NCBI GenBank assembly: GCA_020064725.1
Contig: JAGTWJ010000007.1
Location: 1,984,001 to 2,048,000, forward strand
Length of the DNA: 64,000 nucleotides
Reading direction: 5' to 3'
From: Drechslerella dactyloides
Taxonomy: Eukaryota > Ascomycota > Orbiliomycetes > Orbiliales > Orbiliaceae
Positions within the stretch are counted from its first letter, which is position 1; every line of letters starts with the position of its first letter. Under the pieces are notes generated by a model. It was not told the origin of the DNA. It made no database searches and worked only from the letters and a program-made list of their open reading frames with translations. The position numbers and the translations under genes were made by a program. Below are positions 1 to 10,020 of the stretch, piece by piece.

Positions 1-3000
1 AATGTTCTATATTTAAAAGAAGTATATAAAATAATATTAAAAAAATTTAATAATTTATTTAAAAGATTATTAAATTATAAATACTATTTAATATATTTTA
101 GACAAATAATTAGGGTAATTTTATTAAAATTTAATAAACTAGATTATAATATTTTAAAAGTTTATAGAATTATAAATTTTTTAAATTACTTAAGAAAAAT
201 ATTAAAAAAAATAATAGTTATAAGATTAATATATATCTTAGAAATAAAAAATATTTTATATTATAAATAAATTAGAGATAAAAAATAAAGATTAATTATA
301 AATATTATATTATTTTTAATATATAATATAGAAAATATAAAATTACAAAAATTTAAAATTTTTATATTATTTTTAAATATAAAGAAAGCTTTTGATAATA
401 TTTTAAAAATAAGATTAATTAAAATTATTAAGGATATAAAATTTCTAAAATAATTAATTAATTAAATTAAGAATTTTATGTTGAATAGATAAATTAAGTT
501 TGTTTTTGATAAATAAATAAAAAAATTAAAATTAGTTGAAATAAAAATATTTTAAAGTTTACCTATATTTTTAATTTTATTTTTATTATATTTAATACTA
601 TTATTTAAATAATTAAAATAAAAATATAATAATATTAAAATATTAAGTTATATTAATAATATTATTATTATTATAATTAATAAATTAACAAAATTAAATA
701 TAATAAATTTAAAAAATGTGTTAAAAACTGTATTTAATTAGATAAAAAATAATATAATAGTTTTTGATAATATAAAATCTAAATTAATACATTTTTATTT
801 TAATTTAAAAAAAAATAATAATAATAAAAAATATAATTTAATTTTACTAAATAAAATAATAATTAAATTATTTAATATAATTAGATGATTTAAAATTTAT
901 TTACATAAAAATTTAAAATTTAAATTTTATGTTAAAAATAAATTAATAACTATAAACTAAATATTTAATTATATTAAAAATTTAATAAATTTAAAAAAAA
1001 AATTAAACTTAAAAGTATTAATATAATTATATAAAAGTTATATTTATTTTATTTTAAATTTTGGTACTAAAATCTAGTAAAAAAATTAAAAATTATTTTT
1101 AAAAAATTTTAATATTTTATAAAATAAAATAATTAGAAAAATTAATAAAATATATAAAATAATATTAATTTATTTATTAAAAGTTAAAGCTTTTATTTTA
1201 CTATTAAAAATTAAGTTTAATAGTTTATAAAAATAATATATTTTAAGATTATTATATTTTAATAAAAATTATTTAATTAAATTAAGAATACTAGAATTGG
1301 TTTTACTAGAATTTTATTTTAATAGAGAAAAAGATGTTTAATATTTAAAATAATATAAAAATAAAAAAGATAATAATAAAAATAAAATATACCAAATTTT
1401 ATTAGATTTTATTTTATTAAAAATAAATTATCTAATTACTCTATATACTAAAATTGAATATATTAATATAGAAGTAAATTTTCCATAGATTAAAAATAAT
1501 ATTAATATAAATATTAATAAAAAATTAAAAGAAATAAAAATAAAATAATATATTATAAATAAATTAAAATTAAATTTAAAAGAGAATTTAATTATTTATA
1601 TAGATGGTTCTTTATTAAATTTAAAAGAAGATATTAAATTAATAAATACTGATATATATAGTGAAATTAATAATAAATTAATTTTTAAAATAAAAATTAA
1701 TCTGGAAAATTTAATAGAAGTATATAATATTAAATTAATTATTATATGAATAATTTTTAAAAAAGTATTAAAAATATTGTTATAAAATAAAAATATAAAT
1801 AATATATATTTATATTTAGATAATTAAGCTGTAATATAAAGAATACAATTATTATATTTTAAACTAGGTTAAGATATTATTAAAGAAATATAGGATATTA
1901 ACAAAAAACTAAATATTAATAAAATAAAAATATATATAAATTGGTGCCCCAAGTATAATAATATATAACGTCAACAATAAGCGACTGGACCAGACAAGCG
2001 ACCGGACCACCCCCCTTGTATATTTCTTTAATTTAATATAAAAAAAATTTAAAAAAATATTTTTAGATTTGTAATAGTTTATATAAACAAGATTAATTTT
2101 ATTCTAATTTTAAATTAATTATTGATTAAGTTATCAATAAAAAATGTTTTGGTAGGGTGTTGGTTTATATGGGGTGGTCCGCTCGCTTGTGTGGTCCGCT
2201 CGCTTGTGGAATACGTTATAGAAATAAAAAAATAGATAGATTAGCAAAATTAGATATTAAAATTTTTAAAGAAAGCCTATATAATTCTTTTGTATATCTA
2301 AAAAGATAAAATAAAATAAAAAGTTTAATAAAATAGTAAAAATAATAGTAAAAATATGAAAAAAGAATAGATTATAATAATCTACTAAAACTTAAAAAAA
2401 ATAAAATATTATAAAATAATAATATTAAATTTATTTTGTTAATAATATAATTAAGGATAGGATATAATATATTTAATGATTATTTATATAAAATACTAAA
2501 TTCAAGTATTCTAAATAAATATTGTAATTATAGTATTATAATACAAATACTAAAATATTTTATTATGGGATGTAAATATTATAAAAAAGAAAGAGAAGAA
2601 ATAAAAAAAAAATTAGAGAAAATACTATTTAATTTTAATATATTATTATTTATTAAAAATAGATTAATATAAATAGAAAAATATCTTAATAATATAAAAA
2701 TATTTTTTAAAAAAAAAGATAATTACAAAGTTAATATTAATAATAAAATTAAATAAGGTAATTTTAAGAAAGATTAAAAATCCACTAATTAATATTATTA
2801 ATATTAAGCAAAACAAATTGTAATAAACAGCAAAAATAAATATTATAAATAATACAAAATATATCTGTTTAAAAAAAAAAGAATAAAATAAAAAGAAAAA
2901 ATTAAAAAAAATTAAAAATCTTTAAAATAATATCTAAAATTAATTAATTAACTAATTAATTAATTAATAACAAAAGAAATAGAAAAAACACATATATGTG

Positions 3001-3097
3001 TTAATTTTCATTTGTATATATTTTATATTTAATTTTCTTCTACCTGCCATAACCAAAAGGTTGCATGCAGTATGATTCATAATAATAATAATAATAA
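1..3097 (+). mobile_element. LINE copy A (Tad1-like non-LTR retrotransposon), 5' part outside window
   Basis: This is the 3' part of a non-LTR retrotransposon. It aligns along its whole length with LINE B (8326-14288), from the middle of the reverse transcriptase to the 3' end. Reading the plus strand in shifting frames shows decayed RT blocks (an LDVK-AFDN-like block near 370-400, a Y-I-DD-like site near 650) and an RNase H start near 1590-1620 that still encodes IYIDGS. The 3' end has the family signature, a block around GGTTGCATGCAGTATGATTC followed by a (TAA)n tail at about 3079-3097. A 249-bp MITE sits inside it (1968-2216). Stops at former Gln/Trp codons and extreme AT content indicate RIP. 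It is not functional. Confidence 0.85.
1968..2216 (+). mobile_element. 249-bp Fot-related MITE, copy M1
   Basis: A 249-bp non-coding element flanked by TA on both sides, inserted in the RNase H/C-terminal part of LINE A. The left end is ACGTCAACAAT followed by two AAGCGAC-type modules each carrying GGACCA. The right end, read inward, is ACGTATTCCAC with two AAGCGAGC + GGACCA modules. The interior is AT-rich. Full copies at 9599, 14633, 19766 and 63492 have exactly the same length and differ by single bases. It encodes no protein, so a Fot-type transposase must have moved it. Confidence 0.93.
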
Positions 3098-3849
3098 CAG
3101 CAGCATACAATAAAAATAAATATATAAAAAAAATACTAACCAAACTAAACAAAAATAATACCCTTAATACCAACAATCTTACCAAACATTTATATTTATA
3201 TATACACCTAATAATCTACTATACTTCCTTAACTAAAATTAATATCAAACCTACCTCTACATCCCATCTACTACTAAAACCCTTTAATACAACCTTCTCA
3301 CAATAACTCATAATAACCAAACCCACTCTAAACTTAAATAAACCCTCACCCACCTAAACCCTTTTTATTAGCAAAATATAGCTAAAGAAATTCAAAAATA
3401 CATTATACATTATATAATATAAATTCAACCCATAAATATAAATTTTATAATAAATTTAAATTTATTTAAACTCCTAAAATCCTATTAACTATTATATCTT
3501 TTAATATTATTACAAACCTACTATTTACATTATAACCAAATAAATTTAGAGTAAAAAATAATTTTAACTCCCTCCTAACATATATATATAAAATATCTAA
3601 GATTATATACTAAAATTTAAAAAATAAGAAGTAAAAGAATAAATAGTAATAATTTAAAAAAATATATATTTAATTTAGGGCTTATCTATAATTATAATTA
3701 TAAATTAAAATATCTATTAATTTTCTAAATTTTAATAAAAACTATTTAAATTTTTTAAAACCTATTTATTTATTATATCTATTTTTTATCTATAGACAAA
3801 TAAGTAAAGCATATAAATTAAAAAATAAAAATTATATTATAATATTTTA
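3098..3849. other. RIP-decayed, G-poor sequence with no identified gene
   Basis: No intact gene is visible. The plus strand between about 3200 and 3360 is rich in C and almost free of G, the pattern left when C-to-T change acted only on the other strand. Forward frames are long once TAA codons are read as former Trp/Gln, so this was probably coding on the plus strand. I could not recognise the product. The stretch may belong to the same former element as 4691-5256 and 6348-6938, now split by small transposons. Confidence 0.5.
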
Positions 3850-4214
3850 CTAGAAGGCTGCTTGCGCAGCACTTAAACCCGACTGAAAATGACTGTACTG
3901 TTTTTTCCTTCTTAAAGTTGTGTGTAGCTGAAACTTTAACAAACAATTTGGCAAACACCACACCAATTTACAGCAGCATCGGCAGCCTCGTAACCTGACA
4001 CACAAAAGGATATCCTTTTGTGACTTTTTTTTTTTGGTGGGGCGCCGAGACTGCCGAGACTGCCGGATCCCGGCCTCCGGAGGACGAGGCATTGAAAATT
4101 TCTAAGTCGGCAAAAAACAACACATTTTTTCTGGCCCACCGCCCTGCGGATTTTGGTGTGGGTGCCCCTCGCGCACCGGGGAGCTCAACTAGTTCCCTCC
4201 TTTTCAGTTGGGCA
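3850..4214 (-). mobile_element. Helentron/Helitron-like non-autonomous element H1
   Basis: Read on the minus strand, this 365-bp element starts TGCCCAACTGAAAAGGAGGG and ends with an inverted copy of that motif (TTTTCAGTCGGGTTTAAG), a GC hairpin (GCTGC, 4-nt loop, GCAGC at 3857-3870) and a terminal CTAG (3850-3853). It lies between a host A and T. A 5' terminal motif repeated in inverse orientation just inside a 3' hairpin is the asymmetric-inverted-repeat plan of Helentrons (Helitron2). The interior is GC-balanced and unlike the surroundings. The open frames across it are short and do not resemble a Rep/helicase. The class is inferred from ends only. Confidence 0.6.
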
Positions 4215-4303
4215 TTAATATTATTTAAAATAATTAAATAAATAATTTATCAAAAATATAAAAATTTATTATATATAATAAAAATAGATTAACTAAATAT
4301 ATA

Positions 4304-4690
4304 TGCCCGACTGATAAGGAGGGGATTATTACTGAGCTCCCCTATTCCTGTGACTTGTCCTTAGCAGTTAATTTTGCCTAATGGTAACTAAAAAAAATGT
4401 GTTGTTGTTGAGCTATGTTGTTTATCTATAGTTGTGCTTAGTAGTACTAAATAAAAAGATAATCTTTGGGGTATTCTGGCTTGGTAATACTTTTATCAAA
4501 AAATGTTCCTTTATTATGTATCTGAATTTAAGATGAGGTGGGATAAGGTTTAGGAGATGGAGATAAAAGTAGATTTAAAATAGTTTTCTGAAATAAAGTG
4601 AAGAAAAGAAGGTTGTGTATGTAGCACATCTTTAGTATTAATTAGCATCAGCATCAGTCAGGTTTAAGTGCTGCGGCAGCAGCCTTCTAG
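4304..4690 (+). mobile_element. Helentron/Helitron-like non-autonomous element H2
   Basis: This 387-bp element starts TGCCCGACTGATAAGGAGGG and ends with CAGTCAGGTTTAAG, a hairpin (GCTGC, G, GCAGC at 4670-4680) and CTAG (4687-4690), again between A and T. The ends match H1 and H3 but the interior differs. It lies head-to-head with H1, the 5' ends facing each other across 89 AT-rich bases. No coding capacity is seen. The interior carries AAAAAATGTGTTGTT, the complement of a motif also present in H1, H3 and the fold-back element at 5257. Confidence 0.6.
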
Positions 4691-5256
4691 TCTTTTAAAA
4701 TCCTTTATAGTTTTAATATTCAGAATATTTTAATTCTTATATTTCTAATTACTAATATTTTATTATTTATTGATATTAATATATTATATGCTATTAACTA
4801 GGCTCCCACAGTCATCAACAATACTTCTACCATCATTAACACCCCACCAAAGCCCACTATATCCACTATACCAATTAATACTAACATCACCCCTACCAAT
4901 ATACTATTCAACACCACTAACATACTACTTAATATTATTATCTTCTTATTAAATATTATAATTATTATTTAAACCTATCTTACCTTTTATAAAAATACTA
5001 CCAACACTTACTAACTAACTCAAAAAACTATTAAATAATATATTAATAAACAATAATTTAATATTAATCTTAAATTTTTATTTAAATATATCTATTTTAA
5101 ATCTAATAATATATATATATATATATATTTAATATATAAATATAAACTAAATTTATAATAAATAAACTTTTTTTAAATATTTAAAATTATTAATTATAAA
5201 AATATGTTTAGATTTAATTTATTATTTAATATATATATTTATCTAATAATCTTTTA
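4691..5256 (+). pseudogene. Decayed coding relic of unknown function, G-poor strand
   Basis: From about 4790 to 5100 a plus-strand frame reads through with few stops. It is rich in Thr, Asn, Ile and Pro, which is what Ala, Asp and Val codons become after G-to-A change. The plus strand is C-rich and G-poor. An acidic, alanine-rich original protein is a reasonable inference, but I recognise no domain. It is interrupted at 5257 by fold-back element F1, and the sequence resumes at 6348. Confidence 0.35.
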
Positions 5257-6345
5257 ACGTGTACGATAAGCGACCGGGTCAGACAAGCGACCGGGTCACC
5301 CTCCTGGTCAAACACCCCACCAAAAACCCTTTCATTAATATTGTAGTCAATATCTATTAGAAAATTATAAAAAAAAATATTTTAAATAAATATAGATTAA
5401 AATAATCTAATATTATTTTTTTTAATTTTTTAAACCTAATATTAAATTAATAATAATTATTTTAATTTTTTAAAAAACAACACATTTTTTAAGGTGTTTG
5501 ACTGTAAATATCTCTATAATTTATTCATAAAAATCTCTAAAAATGTAATATATAATAGATATCTGTATAATCTAGGTTTATACCGAGCCATTACTTAATA
5601 TATTAAAAATTAAGGTCTAGAAAGTCTGCTAAAGTCGGTACAACACAGGCACAACACTCTAGCTATTTTTCTTAATAATTATATATAAAAAAATTTTAAA
5701 AAATTAATATTAAATTAAATAAGATTAAATTATAATTTTATAATTTTTTAAATTTTTTTTATTAAAAATTCAATTTTTTATAATTTTTAAAAATTTTGTA
5801 TAATAAAAATTAAAAAATTAAGAATAAATTCAATATTATATAAAAAAAATTAAAAAAATATAATAATTAATTTTTAATATATTAAAATTAAAATTAATTT
5901 TTTTTAGATTTTTTTATTATATTTTTATATATAATTTTATCGAAAATAGTTGGATGTGTTGTACCGACTTTAGCAGACTTTCTAGACCTTAATTTTTAAT
6001 ATATTAAGTAGTGGCTCGGTATAAACCTAGATTATACAGATATCTATTATATATTACATTTTTAGAGATTTTTATGAATAAATTATAGAGATATTTACAG
6101 TCAAACACCTTAAAAAATGTGTTGTTTTTTAAAAAATTAAAATAATTATTATTAATTTAATATTAGGTTTAAAAAATTAAAAAAAATAATATTAGATTAT
6201 TTTAATCTATATTTATTTAAAATATTTTTTTTTATAATTTTCTAATAGATATTGACTACAATATTAATGAAAGGGTTTTTGGTGGGGTGTTTGACCAGGA
6301 GGGTGACCCGGTCGCTTGTCTGACCCGGTCGCTTATCGTACACGT
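5257..6345. mobile_element. Fold-back element F1 with 391-bp inverted arms
   Basis: A 1089-bp element between TA dinucleotides (5255-5256 and 6346-6347). The left arm 5257-5647 and right arm 5955-6345 are inverted copies, 391 bp each, with one mismatch in my read-through; the spacer is 307 bp of AT-rich sequence. The outer ends have the Fot-type design: ACGTGTACGAT, then AAGCGACC + GGGTCA, GAC, AAGCGACC + GGGTCA. It encodes nothing recognisable. It is best seen as a non-autonomous derivative mobilised by a Fot/pogo-type transposase. The closest relative in the window is F2 at 7474. Confidence 0.9.
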
Positions 6346-6419
6346 TATATATATTTAGAGCCCTAGACTTTTAAATCAACCCATATAAATATTATATTCT
6401 TAAACTAGGCCTAAGTATC

Positions 6420-6824
6420 ATAGATACCCACACTAAAAAAACTAAAGATAACTATAATAATAATAAATATAAAATTAAAAAAATTATCAAAATTAAATTA
6501 ATAAATCAAAATAAATATCTATAATATTTTATTTATTAACTAAGCTAAAATCCCCAGTATAATTCCTAAATATATACCAATAAAATTTATATCTTAACCA
6601 CTATTAAACTTTATTTATATATAACTTTTTCTAAAATCCAACACACAAGTCCCTCTACTAATCACATAGATACAACCAACATCATCCCTAACATATCTCC
6701 AAACCTACTTACTACCACTAACAACATCACCACTAATCTCACCACAAACAACACCACTAACTCTAACCAAACCCCCTCCAACACCACTCACTCCCACTCA
6801 TCACACCACTCAGCTTACCTTTAA
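6420..6824 (+). pseudogene. Chromodomain-containing relic with Thr/Asn-rich tail
   Basis: One plus-strand frame runs from about 6420 to the TAA at 6822-6824. Residues around 6470-6600 (KYKIKKI, KYL, YFIY, NPQYNS) have the spacing of a chromodomain. The interrupting TAA codons fall where the fold has tryptophans (YFIY-x-LS-x-NPQYNS-x), consistent with TGG changed to TAA. From about 6650 the frame is a low-complexity Thr/Asn/Ser tail that could have been Ala/Asp-rich. G is almost absent on this strand. It could be the C-terminus of a chromovirus polyprotein different from G1/G2, or a chromodomain gene; the sequence does not decide. Confidence 0.45.
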
Positions 6825-6938
6825 GCTTATAGATAATTATATCCTATTTTATTTATTTACTTATATTAATTATTTTATCTATACATATATATTTAATTAC
6901 TTTTACCTATATATAATTATCTAATTATTTTATTAATA

Positions 6939-7320
6939 CTAGAAGGGTGCGCAGCACCACTTAAACCCGACTGAAAACTAAAAAACCTGAATAGCTTTAT
7001 CTTGTAAACCAGACCAACTAATAGTCTATAAAGTAGACATATTAAAAATATTTTAAAATTTAAGTTTAATTAAGCTATATTTAATTAAGTTTATAAAAAC
7101 TCTTTTAAAACCTTTTATAGATTTTAATCATATTTTTTAAATTTTAATTTATAATAGTAAATAAAATCAGTTTAGGCTAAGTTAAACTAAAAAAGCTAAG
7201 TTTATTAAGTAATACTAAGAAACAACACATTTTTTTCTACTCATTACCTATATAAATTTGGTATACTTGTCCTTTGTAGACTCAGGAGTTCCAAGTAAAC
7301 CCCTCCTTTTCAGTCGGGTA
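6939..7320 (-). mobile_element. Helentron/Helitron-like non-autonomous element H3
   Basis: Read on the minus strand this 382-bp element starts TACCCGACTGAAAAGGAGGG and ends with TTTTCAGTCGGGTTTAAG, a perfect hairpin (GGTGC, 3-nt loop, GCACC at 6946-6958) and CTAG (6939-6942). It is flanked by A and T as in H1 and H2. The interior is AT-rich with no coding capacity and includes AACAACACATTTTTT near 7222-7236. Three copies with the same end plan but different interiors argue for a real family. Confidence 0.6.
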
Positions 7321-7473
7321 TTACTTATTATTTAATAATTTATTTATATATTTATAATACTTATTTATTTATTTACTTACTTACTCACTTACTATTACTC
7401 ACTGTAACCTTCAAAACAAACTATTATTTAATATTTAAAATTTAAAAATTTATTTTGATATATTATTTACCTA

Positions 7474-8306
7474 ACGTCAACGATAAGCGACCGAGCAGGA
7501 TAAGCGACCGAGCAGCCTCCCTAGTCAAACACCCCACCAAAAACCTTTTTAGTAATATTCTAGTCAATATTTATTAAAAAATTATAAAAAAATATTATAA
7601 AATAAAAAAAGTTTAGGTGATATAATTATATTTTTTTAAAATTTTTTAAATCTAATATTGAATTAATAATAATTAATTTAAAAGTTTTAAAAAATAATAT
7701 AAAGTCTTAAGTGTTTGCTAGTAAATATCTTTATAATATATTAGTAAAAATTTCTAAAAATTTTAAATCTAATAAATTATTATACAATCTAGGCCTGTAG
7801 TAAGCTATTACTTAATATAAGAAAAATTAAGTTCTAGAAAGCCTGCTAAAGTTGGCACAACACACCAGCTATTTTTTTTAAATAATTATATATAAAAATA
7901 TAATAAAAAAATTTGAAAAATTTTAATATTAAACTAAATTTAATAATTATTTATTTTATAATTTTTTAAATTTTTTTAATAGAAATACAATTTTTTATTA
8001 ATTTTTGTTATAAAGATTAAAAATATTAATATTGAATTATATAATAGATAAAAAAATTTAAAAAAAATAATAATAAAAAGCTTTTTTATATTAAAATTAA
8101 AATTAATTTTTTAAAATTTTTTAATTATATTTTTTATATATAATTTTGTCTAAAATAGTTGGATGTGTTGTGCCAACTTTAGCAGGCTTTCTAGAACTTA
8201 ATTTTTATTATATTAAGTAATAGCCTACTACAGGCCTAGATTGTATAATAATTTATTAGATTTAAAATTTTTAGAGATTTTTACTAATATATTATAGAGA
8301 TATTTA
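7474..8306. mobile_element. Fold-back element F2, right end lost
   Basis: Related to F1. It starts after TA with ACGTCAACGAT and two AAGCGACC + GAGCAG modules. The left arm runs to about 7864; the right arm begins about 8164 and matches the left arm with few mismatches until about 8306, where about 250 bp of expected arm and the outer end are missing. LINE B starts shortly after. The missing end is not found beyond the 3' end of LINE B, so the right side was deleted or rearranged. Confidence 0.8.
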
Positions 8307-8570
8307 ATAGATTATAGATATCTTTATTAAATAAACAAAGAGCCTCTCATATCATTTGACGAAATCGACGAAACACAATAAAAATTAGATCATTCAAAAG
8401 CACTTGAAAAACTTAATAAAATATATTAAGTGTGTAATCTAATTCACAATCGTGATTTTATAATCATGATAGTAATATATCAAAAATTTACGATCATCTA
8501 CACATACAAAAATCAGGGGCAACGCTAAAAACACTAAAAATGCTACCTTCAGGTAAATCCATTTTAACTG

Positions 8571-9990
8571 ATGGATTTACCCACTAGCTTATCATTAGAC
8601 AAAATAAATCTAATAAATACTATACCCAAACCAAATAAGCAATATCATACGTAATTGGTCGAATTTATACAAATAAAAAAAACTAAAACTGAATTAATTC
8701 AGGAAAACCAAAATTTAATTATTTTAGTCACAAAACAAAAAGAAAAAATAGATAACCTAGAAAAGCAACTAAATAAAATCCAAAATGAAAATAAAAATTG
8801 AATAAACATACCAAAAACATACGTATAAGCTGCAAATACACAAACAAAAACACTAAAAACATCAAAAACATAAAAAACACTAAAAACGACAAATCTACTG
8901 ATTAAACAACAAAGATTAATTATTCTATGAACAACAAACAATAAACCAACAATAGATCTAAATATCTATTAAATAAAAATAAATAATATTCTTAAAAAAT
9001 AAGAGGAATCCCAAAATAAAATAATTACAGGAATCTTGACAAATGAAAAAAACAATTTAATATTAATTACACACTAAAATACAAAAAACAAAAACATCCT
9101 CAAACACAAAGAAGAAATATACAAGGAATTGATTAAAATAGACTAATATATCCAAAAACCAGTAAAGATAATAAAATAGGGATTTATAATAATATATAGA
9201 ATCCAAATAAATCAATTTTAAAATAAGGAGCAATTAATTGTTTTAAAAAATGAAATAGAAAATAATAATATCTATGAATTAGTAAGAACACTAAGATAGC
9301 TAATACCAGAAAATAGACAAACAAATAAATTTTATTCCTCTATAATATTAACAACAAAAACAATGGAAATAGCAAAACAAATACTATATAATAAAGGATT
9401 ATTTTTAAACAGAGAATTCCTAAAAACAAAGAAATATTACTTTATATATTCAAAAAACTAATATATAAACTACCAAAGTTTTAGACATTTAACTACAATA
9501 TATATATTTATAAATATATACAGAATATATTCTTTAGAGTATAAAATATACCAATATAAATATAATAAATACAATATAAAAGGCAGAATATACTTATAAC
9601 GTCAACAATAAGCGACTGGACCAGACAAGCGACCGGACCACCCCCCTTGTATATTTCTTTAATTTAATATAAAAAAAATTTAAAAAAATATTTTTAGATT
9701 TATAATAGTTTATATAAACAAGATTAATTTTATTCTAATTTTAAATTAATTATTGATTAAGTTATCAATAAAAAGTGTTTTGGTAGGGTGTTGGTTTATA
9801 TGGGGTGGTCCGCTCGCTTGTGTGGTCCGCTCGCTTGTGGAATACGTTATAGTATTTTAAAATATATTTATTATAAAGGAGAGCATATAGTAAATTTATA
9901 AAATTATAAAGAGCTAAAAGTATTAAAAATAAAATTTAATATAACTTAAAAATAAAATTAAAACCAAGACCAAAACCATAATTAAAATAA
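8571..9990 (+). pseudogene. LINE B ORF1 (gag-like, zinc-knuckle protein), broken
   Basis: A frame starting with ATG at 8571 (MDLPTSLSLDK) continues through a Lys/Glu-rich coiled-coil stretch at about 8690-8820 (TKQKEKIDNLEKQ) to Cys/His-knuckle remnants around 9470-9600. Former Cys codons there read as Tyr (YQSFRHLTT, YRIYS). LINE E preserves more of this part (NYQGFRYLTI, KHKTYQHKCNKYN). ORF1 of Tad1-type LINEs is an RNA-binding nucleocapsid-like protein. Several internal stops occur, and the MITE M2 splits the C-terminal end. The end point is approximate. Confidence 0.65.
9599..9847 (+). mobile_element. 249-bp Fot-related MITE, copy M2
   Basis: Same length, ends and interior as M1, flanked by TA at 9597-9598 and 9848-9849. 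It lies at the end of ORF1 of LINE B. Its terminal GC-rich modules are unmutated although the LINE around it is heavily RIP-mutated. That fits an element too short to trigger RIP, or insertion after RIP. Confidence 0.93.
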
Positions 9991-10020
9991 TAATATTTAA
10001 ATTATTTTAATGTAGAATAA

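Noticed and set aside
3079..3097. (TAA)n microsatellites as independent repeats (also 14272-14288, 17530-17546, 34762-34775, 55546-55560)
   Set aside because: Each is the 3' tail of a LINE copy, always after the same GGTTGCATGCAG block.
2964..3185. Hydrophobic open frames in AT-rich tracts (for example 2964-3185, 8699-8941, 13856-14083, 35809-36009) as membrane proteins
   Set aside because: They lie antisense to LINE ORFs or within decayed DNA, and their Phe/Ile/Leu-rich composition follows from AT richness.
3850..4241. Open frames of 60-80 codons in H1
   Set aside because: Overlapping frames on both strands of a short GC-rich non-coding element, no domain, and they run into the element ends.
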